64,000 nucleotides of DNA from Phaeovulum molybdatiresistens (GCF_023544865.1 NZ_JAMJFX010000004.1:97441-161440); one strand, 5' to 3'. Shown: positions 27,580 through 38,147, counted from the stretch's first letter. Notes: generated by a model from the letters alone, not told the origin. Program-made: numbers and translations.

Positions 27580-29006
27580 GCAAGGGTCTCCGGACGGGTG
27601 GGGGCCAGATCGGGCGCCAGATCGGGGCGCAGATCAGGTCCGGGCACCAGCTTGCCCGGATTCAGGATATTGGCGGGGTCAAGCGCGGCCTTGATCGCGC
27701 CCATCACCGCCCAAGCGGGGCCATGTTCAGCCGCCATCAGCGCGCGTTTGCCAAGGCCCACGCCATGTTCGCCGGTGACCGTGCCGCCCATGCGCAGCGC
27801 GCGTTCGGCCATGCGACCGGCCAGCCGCTTGGCCCGCGCCAGATCGCTGTCGCTGCCCCGGTCCAGCAGCAGGACGGCATGGAAATTGCCATCGCCCACA
27901 TGGCCCAGGATCGGGCCGATCAGCCCTTCGGCGGCGATATCGTCGCGGGTTTCGCGCACCGCCTCGGCCAGCCGCGACATCGGCACACAGATGTCGGTCA
28001 CCAGACCCATCGATCCCGGCCGCGCGGCCAGGCACGCGGTATAGGCGCCGTGGCGCATCTTCCACAGCCGCGCGCGCGCCTCGGGCGTGGTGGCCCAGTC
28101 GAAATGCGCGCCGCCCATTTCCGCCACCACCTCGCCAAAGCGTTCGGCCTGTTCGGCCACCCCCGCGGGCGAGCCGTGGAATTCCACCAGCAGATGTGGC
28201 GTTTCGGGCAGGCTGGTGCCGGCATGGGCATTGAAGACGCGCGCCATCGTCTCATCGACGAATTCGATGCGCGCCATCGGAATGCCCAGCTGGATCGTGG
28301 CCATAACCGTCTGCACCGCCGCCTCAAGCGTGTCAAAGGCGCAGACCGCGGCGGAAATCGCCTCGGGCTGGCCATGCAGGCGCAGCGTCAGTTCGGTGAT
28401 GATGCCCAGCGTCCCTTCCGACCCCAGCATCAGCGCGGTCAGGTCATAGCCCGCGGCGGATTTGGCCGCAGCGCTGCCGGTGCGGATGATGCGGCCATCG
28501 GCCAGAACCACCTCCAGCGCGGCGACATTGGCGCGCATCGATCCATAGCGCACCGTCGTCGTCCCCGAGGCGCGGGTCGCCGCCATGCCCCCAAGGCTGG
28601 CATTGGCGCCCGGATCGACCGGAAAGAACAGGCCGGTGGCGCGCAGTTCCTCATTCAGCGCCTCACGCGTCAGGCCGGGTTGCACCACGGCCAGCATATC
28701 CTCAGGGCGGATTTCAAGCACGCGGTTCATCCGGCCCATGTCAAGGCAAAGCCCGCCCTGAACCGCCAGCGCATGCCCTTCCAGGGATGTGCCCGCGCCC
28801 CAGGGCACGATCGGCATGCCATGGGCCGCGCAGATGCGCACGATCTGCGCCACCTCGGCGGTGGTTTCGGGCCAGGCGACCGCATCGGGCGGGGTCGGCG
28901 GATACCAGGCCTCGGATGCGCCATGCAGGTCGCGCTCGGCGCGGGTGACGCTAAGGCGCGGCCCAAGCAGGGCCTGCAGGGCGGCAATGGCGGCATCATG
29001 GGGCAT
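27576..29006 (-). CDS. FAD-linked oxidase, D-lactate dehydrogenase (cytochrome)-like
   Basis: A VAO/PCMH-type flavoprotein of 476 residues. The FAD domain shows PWGAGTSLEGHALAVQGG and FPVDPGANASLGGMAATRASG, and the ELTLRLHGQPEA stretch and the C-terminal GTVTGEHGVGLGKR (Zn/substrate region) match the D-lactate dehydrogenase/GlcD-like group. The likely substrate is a D-2-hydroxyacid such as D-lactate. It lacks the extra subunits of glycolate oxidase nearby, which favours a single-subunit D-lactate dehydrogenase. Coupled to the NTF2-like gene downstream. Confidence 0.85.
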   Translation of the reverse strand: MPHDAAIAALQALLGPRLSVTRAERDLHGASEAWYPPTPPDAVAWPETTAEVAQIVRICAAHGMPIVPWGAGTSLEGHALAVQGGLCLDMGRMNRVLEIRPEDMLAVVQPGLTREALNEELRATGLFFPVDPGANASLGGMAATRASGTTTVRYGSMRANVAALEVVLADGRIIRTGSAAAKSAAGYDLTALMLGSEGTLGIITELTLRLHGQPEAISAAVCAFDTLEAAVQTVMATIQLGIPMARIEFVDETMARVFNAHAGTSLPETPHLLVEFHGSPAGVAEQAERFGEVVAEMGGAHFDWATTPEARARLWKMRHGAYTACLAARPGSMGLVTDICVPMSRLAEAVRETRDDIAAEGLIGPILGHVGDGNFHAVLLLDRGSDSDLARAKRLAGRMAERALRMGGTVTGEHGVGLGKRALMAAEHGPAWAVMGAIKAALDPANILNPGKLVPGPDLRPDLAPDLAPTRPETLA

Positions 29007-29132
29007 CCTGGGCGATCCTTCGGCGGTGCGCTTCTGCCCCTTCCTAGGTCAGCAAACGGGCCGGGAAAAGCCCCCTGACGGCGGGCGGGCGCCTTCCCGC
29101 CCGCGGTGGCGTGGCGCAGGCGAACGGGCGGA

Positions 29133-30941
29133 TCAGATCGGCGCGCAGGCGGTTGCCAGCCAGGCCCGTGCGGCGGGCGACACGGTCGGTCCGATCCGGT
29201 GCAGGACCTGGGCGTGATAGTCGTTCAGCCAGGCGCGTTCATCCGGGGCCAGCATCTCGGCCAGGATCAGCCGGCGGTCGATCGGCACCCAGGTCAGCGT
29301 CGCGAATGTCAGCATCGCCCGGTCATCGGCGCCGGGCAGGGGCGGGGCCTGTTCCACCAGAACAAGGTTCTCGATCCGGATGCCAAAGGCGCCTTCGCGG
29401 TAATAGCCCGGTTCGTTTGACAAGATCATGCCCGGCTGCAAGGCCACATCCGATATCCGCGACAGCCGCGCGGGGCCTTCGTGCACGCAAAGCGCCGCGC
29501 CCACCCCGTGGCCGGTGCCGTGATCGTAATCCTGGTCCGCGCGCCACAGGGCGATGCGCGCCAACGCGTCCAGATCGCGCCCGGCCAGGCCCCGGGGCCA
29601 ACGCGCGCGCGATATGGCGATCATGCCCTGCAACACACGGGTAAAGGGGGCGCAGGCATCGTCAGGCACGGGACCAACGGCGATGGTGCGGGTGATGTCG
29701 GTGGTGCCGTCCACATATTGCCCGCCGGAATCGACCAGCAGGATTTCACCGGGGCGGACGGGGCGGTTCGTCGCCTCGGTCACGCGGTAATGGACGATGG
29801 CGCCATTGGGGCCCGCGCCGCAGATCGTGTCAAAGCTGATTTCGGTCAGCGCATTGGACGCGCGGCGAAAGCCCTCCAGCGCGGTGACCACGGCGATTTC
29901 ATCCAGCCCGCCCTTCGGCCCCTCGGCATCCAGCCAGGCCAGGAATTCGACCATTGCCACCGCGTCACGGTGATGCGCGGCTTCCATTCCGGCGATTTCG
30001 GCGGGGGTCTTGATCGCCTTGGGCAGGATGCAGGGGTCATCGGCCCACAAGATCTCGATACCCTGTTCGCCCAGTTCGCGCCCCACCTGCAGCGGCGCGC
30101 TGGCCGGGTCGACCTGCACCGGGCCGGGCAGGCTGCGCAGCGCGGGGGCGAAGGCCGCGACCGGGCGCAGGGTGACATCGGGGCCCAGATGGTCCAGCAG
30201 GGCGCGCGCGAATTTTGCGGCCTCGGCAAACAGGGTCAGATGGCCGGTGTCATGCAGGATCGCAAAGCCCTGCACCACCGGATTGCGCGGAATGTCGGCG
30301 CCGCGGATGTTCAGCAGCCAGCAAAGCGAATCCGTCAGCGTGATCACCGCCGCGCGCGCGCCGCGCTGGCGCAGCCCGCCCGCCAGGCGGGCGCGCTTGG
30401 TGGCGCTGTCCTCGCCCGCGAATTCGGGCGGATGGATGCGGGCCGGGGCGGCGGGCGGGGCGGGCTGGTCGGGCCAGATCGCATCGACCGGGTTGCGCGC
30501 GAGGGGCACAAGGTCCACCCCGCTGCCGGCCAGCGCGGCCTGCAGATCGTCGATGTCCTTGCGGGTGTGCAGCCAGGGGTCAAAGCCCACGCGACCGCCC
30601 GCGGGCAGGGCCGCGGCCAGCCAGGGGCCGGGCTTGACCTCGGGCCAGTTGACGGGGGTGAAGGTGGCGCAATCGACCTCGGCCCGGACCTGCACGCGGT
30701 AGCGGCCATCGACGAAGACGCCCGCGCGATCCATCAGCGCGATGCAGAACCCGGCCGATCCGGTAAATCCCGTCAGCCAGGCCAACCGCGCGTCCCGCGG
30801 GGCGACATATTCGCCCTGATGGGCATCGGCACGCGGCACGATGAACCCCGCAAGCCCTTGCTCGGCCAGCACCGCGCGCAGCGCCGCAAGCCGGGGCGGC
30901 CCATCCGAGGGGCGTGAACGGACCGCGAAATCCTGATACAT
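29133..30941 (-). CDS. pepP: Xaa-Pro aminopeptidase (M24B family)
   Basis: A metallopeptidase of 602 residues that removes N-terminal residues before proline. Two creatinase-like N-terminal domains precede the pita-bread catalytic domain. The metal ligands are present in LLVDSGGQYVDGTTDITRT (Asp, Asp), GTGHGVGAALCVHEGP (His) and MILSNEPGYYREG (Glu), with a final Glu near AFGIRIENL. The length fits the long, eukaryote-like APP1 form rather than E. coli PepP. The start overlaps the cobT stop (TGATG), so it is translated from the cobST transcript. The gene symbol is by similarity. Confidence 0.9.
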   Translation of the reverse strand: MYQDFAVRSRPSDGPPRLAALRAVLAEQGLAGFIVPRADAHQGEYVAPRDARLAWLTGFTGSAGFCIALMDRAGVFVDGRYRVQVRAEVDCATFTPVNWPEVKPGPWLAAALPAGGRVGFDPWLHTRKDIDDLQAALAGSGVDLVPLARNPVDAIWPDQPAPPAAPARIHPPEFAGEDSATKRARLAGGLRQRGARAAVITLTDSLCWLLNIRGADIPRNPVVQGFAILHDTGHLTLFAEAAKFARALLDHLGPDVTLRPVAAFAPALRSLPGPVQVDPASAPLQVGRELGEQGIEILWADDPCILPKAIKTPAEIAGMEAAHHRDAVAMVEFLAWLDAEGPKGGLDEIAVVTALEGFRRASNALTEISFDTICGAGPNGAIVHYRVTEATNRPVRPGEILLVDSGGQYVDGTTDITRTIAVGPVPDDACAPFTRVLQGMIAISRARWPRGLAGRDLDALARIALWRADQDYDHGTGHGVGAALCVHEGPARLSRISDVALQPGMILSNEPGYYREGAFGIRIENLVLVEQAPPLPGADDRAMLTFATLTWVPIDRRLILAEMLAPDERAWLNDYHAQVLHRIGPTVSPAARAWLATACAPI

Positions 30942-32812
30942 CAGCGTGCTGCCTTGGCGATGCCCATCAGCCGGGCCCGTGCGCGCGGGTCGGAATCGAA
31001 CAGGCCCGCCAGCTGTTCGGTCATCGCCCCGGCCAGCTGTTCGACATCGGTGATGGTCACCGCATGCTGGTAATAGCGCGTCACGTCATGGCCGATGCCG
31101 ATCGCGATCAGCTCTACCGCGCGGCGCTTTTCGACCATCGCGATCACGTCGCGCAGGTGCTTTTCCAGATAATTCGCGGCATTGACCGACAGCGTGGAAT
31201 CATCGACCGGCGCGCCATCGGAAATCACCATCAGGATCTTGCGCGCCTCGCGCCGGCCCAGCATGCGCCGATGCGCCCATTCCAGCGCCTCGCCGTCGAT
31301 GTTTTCCTTCAGCAGGCCTTCCTTCATCATCAGGCCCAGATTGTCGCGCACCCGCCGCCAGGGCGCGTCGGCGGATTTGTAGATGATGTGGCGCAGGTCA
31401 TTCAGCCGCCCCGGCTGTTGCGGGCGCCCGGAATTGAGCCATTTTTCCCGGCTTTGCCCGCCCTTCCAGGCGCGCGTGGTAAAGCCCAGGATTTCCACCT
31501 TGACCGAGCAGCGTTCCAGCGTGCGCGCCAACACATCGGCGCAGATCGCCGCGATGGAAATCGGCCGGCCCCGCATCGATCCGGAATTGTCCAGCAGCAG
31601 CGTCACCACCGTGTCGCGGAATTCGGTATCCTTTTCCACCTTGAACGACAGCGGCGTGGTGGGCGTGGCCACCACACGCGCCAGGCGCGCCACATCCAGG
31701 ATGCCTTCCTCGCGGTCGAATTCCCAGCTGCGGTTCTGTTGCGCCTGAAGCCGGCGCTGTAGCTTGTTGGCCAGCCGGCTGACCGCGCCCTTCAGCGGTT
31801 CCAGCTGCTGGTCCAGATAGGCGCGCAGCCGTTCCAGCTCGGCCGGTTCGGCCAGATCCTCGGCGCGGATTTCTTCATCGAAATCGGTGGTATAGACCTG
31901 ATAGTTCGGATCGGCGGCGGAATAGGGCGCGGGCGGGGGCGGTTCCAGCGGCGCCTCGGCCTCGGGCATCTCGACCTCTTCGCCCATCTCTTGATCGGCA
32001 AGGTCGTCCATGCTGACGGTGGTCTGGCTTTGCTCCTGGGTTTCGTCCTGGCTGCTTTCGGTGGATGCCTCGTCTTCGTCCTGGGCCTCGTCGCGGGCCT
32101 GGTTGTCGCCGGCTTCTTCTTCCTGTTCGGCCTCGTCCTCTGCGCCGTCGTCGGGCTGATCGGCGTCGGGGTCTTCGCCCAGCTGATCGGCATAGCCCAG
32201 ATCGGCAATCACCCGGCGCGCCATCCGCGCAAAGGCCGCCTGATCGGCCAGGACCGCGTTCACATCGCCCAGATCATCGGCGGTCGATTCCTCGATGAAG
32301 GGGCGCCACAGGTCCAGCACATGGTTCGCCGCCGTGGGCAGTTTGCGCCCGGTTGCCAGTTCGCGCACCATGTAGCCCGCGGCAACCGCAAGTGACGCCT
32401 CTTCCCGGCTGCGGATCTGGCCATAGCCCTTGCGCTCGGCCTCATGCGCGATCTTGGCGTCGATATTGGTCAGCGTGCCGGGCATGTCGCGCGCGCCCAG
32501 GGCCTCGCAGCGGGCGGTTTCCATCGCCTCATACAGATCGCGGGCCATCGGTCCCGCGGGGTTGTAACGCGCGAAGGTGCCCGCATCGTGATGGCGCCTG
32601 CGCAGCGCCAGCGCATCGCCCGTGCCGCGCGCCAGCAACACCTCTTCGCGCGACATGCGGCGGCTGACCTGCGGCAGGCGCATCGTATCGCCAGCGATCC
32701 CCGAAGGATCGACCGAGAAGGTGACCGTCAGATCGGCATCATCGGCCAGCGTCTTGGTCGCCTCGGCCAGCGCCTTCTTGAACGGATCTGCAGGGTTGTC
32801 GGAGGGTTTCAT
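30941..32812 (-). CDS. cobT: Aerobic cobaltochelatase subunit CobT
   Basis: A subunit of the CobNST complex, which inserts cobalt into hydrogenobyrinate a,c-diamide during vitamin B12 synthesis. It has 623 residues. A very acidic, low-complexity stretch lies at about 215-300, and a C-terminal VWA domain has the MIDAS motif [10 protein letters not shown] near 404, followed by [15 protein letters not shown]. CobT and CobS form the AAA+ chaperone module; the large CobN subunit is not in this window. It starts 3 bp after cobS ends and overlaps pepP. Confidence 0.95.
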   Translation of the reverse strand: MKPSDNPADPFKKALAEATKTLADDADLTVTFSVDPSGIAGDTMRLPQVSRRMSREEVLLARGTGDALALRRRHHDAGTFARYNPAGPMARDLYEAMETARCEALGARDMPGTLTNIDAKIAHEAERKGYGQIRSREEASLAVAAGYMVRELATGRKLPTAANHVLDLWRPFIEESTADDLGDVNAVLADQAAFARMARRVIADLGYADQLGEDPDADQPDDGAEDEAEQEEEAGDNQARDEAQDEDEASTESSQDETQEQSQTTVSMDDLADQEMGEEVEMPEAEAPLEPPPPAPYSAADPNYQVYTTDFDEEIRAEDLAEPAELERLRAYLDQQLEPLKGAVSRLANKLQRRLQAQQNRSWEFDREEGILDVARLARVVATPTTPLSFKVEKDTEFRDTVVTLLLDNSGSMRGRPISIAAICADVLARTLERCSVKVEILGFTTRAWKGGQSREKWLNSGRPQQPGRLNDLRHIIYKSADAPWRRVRDNLGLMMKEGLLKENIDGEALEWAHRRMLGRREARKILMVISDGAPVDDSTLSVNAANYLEKHLRDVIAMVEKRRAVELIAIGIGHDVTRYYQHAVTITDVEQLAGAMTEQLAGLFDSDPRARARLMGIAKAAR

Positions 32813-32815
32813 GCC

Positions 32816-33790
32816 TTACCGTATCGCCTGGGCCGCAGCACTTTCGGGAAGCTCCTCATCAAAGAGGCGCTGGTAGAATTCGGCGACCGTCTGGCGTTCC
32901 AGCTCGTCGCATTTGTTCAGGAAGGTCAGCCGGAAGGCATAGCCCACATTGCGGAAGATTTCCGCGTTCTGCGCCCAGGTGATCACCGTGCGCGGCGACA
33001 TGACCGTGGACAGATCGCCGTTCATGAAGGCGGTGCGCGTCAGATCGGCGACATGCACCATCTGGCTGATCGTCTTGCGGCCCTTTTCGGTGTTGTAATG
33101 CGGGTTCTTGGCCAGAACGATCGCGGTTTCCGCGTCATGCGACAGATAGTTCAGCGTGGCCACCAGGCTCCAGCGGTCCATCTGCGCCTGGTTGATCTGC
33201 TGCACCCCGTGATAGAGCCCCGTCGTGTCGCCAAGGCCCACCGTGTTGGCCGTGGCAAACAGGCGGAAGAACGGGTTGGGGGTGATGATTTCATTCTGGT
33301 CCAGCAACGTCAGCTTGCCGTCATGTTCCAGAACGCGCTGGATCACGAACATCACGTCGGGGCGGCCCGCGTCATATTCATCGAACACGATCGCGACGGG
33401 GTTGCGCAGCGCCCAAGGCAGGATGCCTTCGTGGAATTCGGTCACCTGCTTGCCGTCGCGCAGCTTGATCGCATCCTTGCCGATCAGGTCGATCCGGCTG
33501 ATGTGGCTGTCCAGGTTCACCCGCACGCAGGGCCAGTTCAGCCGGGCGGCGACCTGTTCGATATGGGTGGATTTGCCGGTGCCGTGATAGCCCTGGATCA
33601 TCACGCGGCGGTTGTAGGCAAAGCCTGCCAGGATGGCCAGCGTGGTATCGGGGTCGAATTTGTAGGTCGGGTCAAGTTCCGGCACGCGATCGGTGCGTTC
33701 GGCAAAGCCCTTCACCTTCATTTCGGTATCGATCCCGAAAATGTCCCTTACGGAGATGTCTTCGGTGGGTTTCGCGTTGTGATCCAGCAT
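32816..33790 (-). CDS. cobS: Aerobic cobaltochelatase subunit CobS
   Basis: The AAA+ ATPase subunit of cobaltochelatase. Walker [10 protein letters not shown] and Walker B IVFDEYD are intact, with [12 protein letters not shown] and the sensor region [15 protein letters not shown]. From the ATG at 33790 ([16 protein letters not shown]) it has 324 residues, the usual size; an in-frame GTG at 33826 would add 12 residues that look unlike the family. It is the first gene of cobS-cobT-pepP, and divergent from the DUF808 gene. Confidence 0.94.
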   Translation of the reverse strand: MLDHNAKPTEDISVRDIFGIDTEMKVKGFAERTDRVPELDPTYKFDPDTTLAILAGFAYNRRVMIQGYHGTGKSTHIEQVAARLNWPCVRVNLDSHISRIDLIGKDAIKLRDGKQVTEFHEGILPWALRNPVAIVFDEYDAGRPDVMFVIQRVLEHDGKLTLLDQNEIITPNPFFRLFATANTVGLGDTTGLYHGVQQINQAQMDRWSLVATLNYLSHDAETAIVLAKNPHYNTEKGRKTISQMVHVADLTRTAFMNGDLSTVMSPRTVITWAQNAEIFRNVGYAFRLTFLNKCDELERQTVAEFYQRLFDEELPESAAAQAIR

Positions 33791-33955
33791 GCCGTCCGCC
33801 AATTCTATCCGGGTTGTCTTTCGCACGCGCGCCCCGATCGGGCGGCCTGGGAAAGTTGTGGATCATATCGCCCGGGCGTGCAAGGGGAAGGCGGTGGATT
33901 GCCGCGTCTGCGCGCCCGGGCTAGGCTTGCGCAGCAACCTATCAGGAGACAGGGC

Positions 33956-34924
33956 ATGAGCGGCCTTCTGGCGTTGTTGGATGACGTGGCGGGCATCGCC
34001 AAGGTCGCGGCGGCAAGTATCGATGATGTGGCGGGGCAGGCCGCCAAGGCAGGCGCCAAGGCCGCGGGCGCGGTCATCGACGATGCCGCGGTGACGCCGA
34101 AATATGTGCATGGCTTTGCGCCGGCGCGTGAATTGCCGATCGTGGGCAAGATCGCGCTGGGCTCGATCCGCAACAAGCTGCTGATCCTGCTGCCGGCGGC
34201 GCTGTTGCTGTCGGCCTTCGCGCCCTGGGCGATCACGCCGCTTTTGATGCTGGGCGGGGGCTATCTGTGCTTTGAGGGGGCGGAAAAGGTCTGGCATCTG
34301 TTCCACCCCCATACGCCCCATGCCGATGGCCATGTGGACCCGGTGGGCGACCCGCTGCACCTTGAGGCGGAAAAGGTCGCGGGCGCGGTCAAGACCGATT
34401 TCATCCTGTCGGCCGAGATCATGACCATCGCACTGGCGGCGCTGCCCGCGCAGGGGGTGGTGATGCAGGCGGTGACGCTGGCGGTGGTGGCGGTGGGCAT
34501 CACCGTGGCGGTCTATGGCGGCGTGGCGCTGATCGTGAAGGCCGATGATGTCGGGCTGTGGCTGGCGCGCGTCGGGCGGCTGGCGCCGACCCGCGCGCTG
34601 GGGCGCGGCATCGTCGCCTTCATGCCCCATTTCATGAAGGCGCTGATGGTGGTGGGCACGGCGGCGATGATCTGGGTCGGAGGGTCCATCGTGCTGCACG
34701 GGCTGGCCGGGCTTGGCTGGCCCGGGCCCTATGACTGGATCCATCATCAGGCCGAGGCGGCCGCTGCGGCCCTGGGCCGCGCGCCCGGCGCGGTGGCCTG
34801 GGCGGTTACCGCGCTGTTCGACGGCATCTTCGGCCTGGCGCTGGGGCTGGGGCTGATCCCGGTCGTGGCGCGGCTGATCAACCCGGCGATCCGCGCGGCG
34901 CGCGGGCGGTTCGGCCGGGCCTGA
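33956..34924 (+). CDS. DUF808 family inner-membrane protein (YedI-like)
   Basis: A protein of 322 residues with at least six hydrophobic helices. The N-terminus MSGLLALLDDVAGIAKVAA and the following VTPKYVHGFAPARELPIV identify the DUF808/YedI family, whose function is unknown. The start at 33956 has GGAGACAGGG just upstream and begins at the family's conserved first residues. It stands alone: cobS is divergent upstream, and a repeat element and a convergent J-domain gene lie downstream. Confidence 0.88.
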   Translation: MSGLLALLDDVAGIAKVAAASIDDVAGQAAKAGAKAAGAVIDDAAVTPKYVHGFAPARELPIVGKIALGSIRNKLLILLPAALLLSAFAPWAITPLLMLGGGYLCFEGAEKVWHLFHPHTPHADGHVDPVGDPLHLEAEKVAGAVKTDFILSAEIMTIALAALPAQGVVMQAVTLAVVAVGITVAVYGGVALIVKADDVGLWLARVGRLAPTRALGRGIVAFMPHFMKALMVVGTAAMIWVGGSIVLHGLAGLGWPGPYDWIHHQAEAAAAALGRAPGAVAWAVTALFDGIFGLALGLGLIPVVARLINPAIRAARGRFGRA

Positions 34925-34925
34925 G

Positions 34926-35022
34926 CGGGGGGCAGAAGACAGGAGGGGGAGCGCTGCCCCCACTGCGCCCCCGCATGGCGCGGTGGCGCATTCACCCCCG
35001 GAGTATTTTCGCCAAGAAGAAG
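34926..35022. repeat. Composite hairpin element, copy 2 (35.0 kb)
   Basis: GGGGGGCA and further G-rich/C-rich inverted words are followed by ATTCACCCCCGGAGTATTTT and GCCAAGAAGAAG, like the 38.2-kb copy and the left part of the 11.0-kb copy. The right arm is missing, so this copy looks truncated. It lies between two convergent genes. Confidence 0.6.
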
Positions 35023-35063
35023 CGGCCCGGCAGGGGGCGTGATCCGGCCCGGGCCTGCCCGGG

Positions 35064-35693
35064 TCAGTCCTTGAAGTTGCGGCTGTCCTTGATCTGATCC
35101 CAGGCCCAGACGACCTGTTGCAGCATCTCTTCCTGGCTGCGGTCGCCGCCGTTCATGTCGGGGTGCAACACCTTGATCAGCGCCTTGTAAAGCTTGCGGA
35201 TCTCAGGCTTGGTCATGCTGTCCCTGGCATCCAGGATATCCAGCGCGCGCCGTTCGGTGGGCGGCAGTTTGCGCCCCACGACCTGGCGGCCCGGGTTTTG
35301 CGTGGCATTGGCGCCCAGTATTTCCATCGGGTCGGAAATGCCGTGCCGCGCCCAGCCGCGCGCTTCGTCATTGGCGCGGTTGAAGGGGCGGGTGGGCCGT
35401 TCCCAGACCGTGGCATTGTCGAGAAAGGCCTGGAATTCCGCCTCGGACTGGCCCTGGAAATAGTTCCAGTTCAGGTTGTATTCGCGCACATGATCCTTGC
35501 AGAACCAGTAGTAGTCATCCAGCACCTTGGGGCTTTTGGGCGCGCGATACTGGCCGGGCTCATTGCAGCCTTCCTTGTCGCAGACGCGGGTCGAGGTGTC
35601 GAACGCGCCCGACATCCCGCGCTTGCCCTTCTGGCGGCGCTTCTTGTCGGAGGCGGCGGAGATATCGAATCCGAAGGGGTCGTTTCTGCTCAT
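35064..35693 (-). CDS. J domain-containing molecular chaperone
   Basis: A protein of 209 residues with a DnaJ-like domain at its C-terminus (about 150-205): MTKPEIRKLYKALIKVLHPDMNGG contains the HPD motif needed to stimulate Hsp70 ATPase. The N-terminal half has CDKEGCNEPGQYRAP and WFCKDHVREYN, a cysteine/histidine cluster that could bind zinc, and is typical of this alphaproteobacterial family. The start at 35693 is 7 nt from an AGAG site; an ATG one codon earlier is also possible. It is divergent from the BolA gene. Confidence 0.9.
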   Translation of the reverse strand: MSRNDPFGFDISAASDKKRRQKGKRGMSGAFDTSTRVCDKEGCNEPGQYRAPKSPKVLDDYYWFCKDHVREYNLNWNYFQGQSEAEFQAFLDNATVWERPTRPFNRANDEARGWARHGISDPMEILGANATQNPGRQVVGRKLPPTERRALDILDARDSMTKPEIRKLYKALIKVLHPDMNGGDRSQEEMLQQVVWAWDQIKDSRNFKD

Positions 35694-35791
35694 CATGCGT
35701 CTCTTGTGCCGGGCCTGTTGACCAGCCGGTGCGACTCGGGCCACAGAGTTTAGGGGTTTTCACGGGGGGCGAAAGGGGGCGTGGCGGAAAA

Positions 35792-36046
35792 ATGCCGGTG
35801 GTGGATGAGATAAGGGCGCGGCTTGCGCAATTCCAGCCCGACAGGCTGGAGGTGATCGATGAAAGCGCGCGCCATGCGGGCCATGCCGGCGCCCGGCCCG
35901 AGGGGGAAAGCCACTTCCGGGTGCGCATCGCCGCTGCCGCCTTTGCGCCGATGTCGCGGCTGGCGCGGCACCGGGCGATCCATGCGGCGCTGGGGCCGGA
36001 GCTGCTGGCCCGCATCCACGCGCTGGCGCTGGAGATTGAGGATTAG
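35792..36046 (+). CDS. BolA family protein
   Basis: A small protein of 84 residues with the BolA fold. Family features are LEVIDESARHAGHAGARPEGESHFRV with the conserved Ser/His region, then RHRAIHAALG and HALALEIE at the C-terminus. BolA proteins act with monothiol glutaredoxins in Fe-S and stress regulation. The ATG at 35792 is placed after GGCGGAAAA; upstream codons are not conserved. It shares a divergent region of about 100 bp with the J-domain gene. Confidence 0.9.
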   Translation: MPVVDEIRARLAQFQPDRLEVIDESARHAGHAGARPEGESHFRVRIAAAAFAPMSRLARHRAIHAALGPELLARIHALALEIED

Positions 36047-36049
36047 CGC

Positions 36050-36442
36050 CTACGCCCCGCTGGCCGCGGCCGGGCCCAGCCGCGGGGCGGCGCCTTCGGG
36101 CGTTTCGGCCAGCAGACGGCGGGCCTTGGGTTCGTCTGATGTCCCTTCTGCCGGGGGCGCCTCGGCCCGCTCGGGGGCGGGCAGCGCCAGGCCCAGGTCT
36201 GCCCCCGCTGCAACCGCGCGGCGGAACACCAGAAGGTTGTGATAGACCGTGGTCTTCGAGGTCAGGCCGCTGCGTTCCTCGGCCGGCAGGGTATCGGCGC
36301 GCAGATATTCCCAGCCCTCGCGCGCCATGTCGTTCATCGCGCGGGCCAGGGCATGGGCAAAGCGTTCCGCCCCGGTCTTCAGGCCACGGTCCTTTTCACC
36401 CTTCGCGGGGGCCGGGATCACCCGGTATTCATATTGCTGCAT
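36050..36442 (-). CDS. DUF4177 domain-containing protein
   Basis: A protein of 130 residues. MQQYEYRVIPAPAKGEK and GWEYLRADTLP match DUF4177, a small domain of unknown role (residues about 1-70). The C-terminal half is rich in Ala, Pro and Glu and probably disordered. The start at 36442 is chosen because the domain begins there; the upstream in-frame extension is unlike the family. It is convergent with the BolA gene, 3 bp apart. Confidence 0.8.
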   Translation of the reverse strand: MQQYEYRVIPAPAKGEKDRGLKTGAERFAHALARAMNDMAREGWEYLRADTLPAEERSGLTSKTTVYHNLLVFRRAVAAGADLGLALPAPERAEAPPAEGTSDEPKARRLLAETPEGAAPRLGPAAASGA

Positions 36443-36524
36443 CGGCACACCTCTTGTTCCGGGCCGTTCTAACCGGGCCCGCCCCGCGGTCAATTGACGA
36501 TGCGGTGAGCCGGGACTGGGGCCG

Positions 36525-38042
36525 TTACAGCCCCAGCTTCTTCGCCACGATTTCGTTCACCGCCGCCGGATTGGCCTTGCCGCCCGAGGCCTTGATCACC
36601 TGGCCGGTGAACCAGCCTGCCAGTTTCGGGTTGGCCTTGGCCTTTTCCACCTGCGCGGGGTTGGCGGCGATGATGTCATCCACCGCCTTCTCGATCGCGG
36701 ACAGGTCGGTGACCTGCTTCATGCCGCGCGCCTCGACGATGGCCGCCGGGTCGCCGCCTTCGGTCCAGACGATTTCAAACAGATCCTTGGCAATCTTGCC
36801 CGAAATGTCGCCCGCCTTGATCAGCGCGATGATGCCGCCCAGTTGCGCGGGCGTCACGGGGCTGTCGCCGATTTCATGGCCTTCCTTCTTCAGTCGGCCG
36901 AACAGTTCATTGATGACCCAGTTCGCCGCCAGCTTGCCATCGCCACAGGCTGCCACGACCGCTTCGAAGAAGTCGGCATTCTCGACCTCGGCGGTCAGAA
37001 CACCCGCGTCATATTCCGAAAGCCCCAGATCGCTGACGAACCGCGCCTTCTTTTCATCGGGCAGTTCGGGCATCGAGGCGGCGATGTCATCGACCCAGGC
37101 CTGTTCGATTTCCAGCGGCAGCAGGTCAGGGCAGGGGAAGTAGCGATAGTCATGCGCCTCTTCCTTGGACCGCATGCTGCGCGTTTCGCCCTTGTCGGGG
37201 TCATACAGGCGCGTTTCCTGCACCACGGTGCCGCCATCCTCGACAATGGCGATCTGGCGGCGGGCTTCATATTCGATCGCCTGCTGGATGAAGCGCATCG
37301 AGTTCATGTTCTTGATCTCGCAGCGCGTGCCCAGATGGCCGAAATCGCCGGTTTCCTGCCAGCGTTCATAGGCGCCGGGGCGGCAGACCGAGACGTTGAC
37401 ATCGCAGCGCAGGTTGCCGTTTTGCATGTTGCCATCGCAGGTGCCAAGGTAGCGCAGGATCTGGCGCAGCTTTGCCACATAGGCGGCGGCTTCCTCGGGG
37501 CCACGGATGTCGGGGCGGCTGACGATCTCCATCAGCGCGACGCCCGTGCGGTTGAGGTCGACGAAGGACATGTTCGGGTCCATGTCGTGGATCGACTTGC
37601 CCGCGTCCTGTTCCAGGTGGATACGCTCGATCCGCACACGGCGCGCCACGCCCGGGCCCATGTCCACGATGATCTCGCCCTCGCCCACGATAGGGTGGTA
37701 AAGCTGGCTGATCTGATAGCCCTGCGGCAGGTCGGGGTAGAAATAGTTCTTGCGGTCAAAGGCCGAGGTCAGATTGATCTGCGCCTTCAGCCCCAGCCCG
37801 GTGCGCACCGCCTGGGCCACGCAGAATTCGTTGATGACCGGCAGCATCCCGGGCATCGCGGCATCGACGAAGGCGACGTTGGAATTCGGCTCTGCCCCGA
37901 AGGTGGTCGAGGCGCCCGAAAACAGCTTGGCGTTCGAGGCGACCTGCGCATGGACCTCAAGGCCGATCACCAGTTCCCAATCGGCCTTGGCGCCGGCGAT
38001 CACTTTGGGTTCGGGGGCTTTGTAGGCAAGATGATCAAGCAT
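36525..38042 (-). CDS. gatB: Aspartyl/glutamyl-tRNA amidotransferase subunit B
   Basis: Part of the GatCAB complex that converts Glu-tRNA(Gln) or Asp-tRNA(Asn) to the amidated forms. At 505 residues it has the full length. [37 protein letters not shown] and [11 protein letters not shown] are catalytic-domain motifs, and the C-terminal YqeY-like domain ends in [15 protein letters not shown]. GatA and GatC are not next to it. A repeat element and the end of pepN lie upstream. Confidence 0.96.
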   Translation of the reverse strand: MLDHLAYKAPEPKVIAGAKADWELVIGLEVHAQVASNAKLFSGASTTFGAEPNSNVAFVDAAMPGMLPVINEFCVAQAVRTGLGLKAQINLTSAFDRKNYFYPDLPQGYQISQLYHPIVGEGEIIVDMGPGVARRVRIERIHLEQDAGKSIHDMDPNMSFVDLNRTGVALMEIVSRPDIRGPEEAAAYVAKLRQILRYLGTCDGNMQNGNLRCDVNVSVCRPGAYERWQETGDFGHLGTRCEIKNMNSMRFIQQAIEYEARRQIAIVEDGGTVVQETRLYDPDKGETRSMRSKEEAHDYRYFPCPDLLPLEIEQAWVDDIAASMPELPDEKKARFVSDLGLSEYDAGVLTAEVENADFFEAVVAACGDGKLAANWVINELFGRLKKEGHEIGDSPVTPAQLGGIIALIKAGDISGKIAKDLFEIVWTEGGDPAAIVEARGMKQVTDLSAIEKAVDDIIAANPAQVEKAKANPKLAGWFTGQVIKASGGKANPAAVNEIVAKKLGL

Positions 38043-38147
38043 GGGTCACGTCCTTCCTTGGCGGGCTTTCGCCTTCTAGGCCAGGGGCGCGGGCGGGGCA
38101 AGCCTTCGGGAAAGACCTCCGGCGCCGGTTCCCCGGGCTGGCCGCGG

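Noticed and set aside
30914..31762. Plus-strand frame of 282 residues opposite cobT
   Set aside because: It lies wholly over the well-conserved cobT and is rich in His, Arg, Gln and Gly, the pattern of GC-rich antisense frames.
32444..33955. N-terminal 504-residue extension of the DUF808 frame
   Set aside because: It is antisense to cobS and cobT; the DUF808 domain begins at the ATG at 33956 with a ribosome site.
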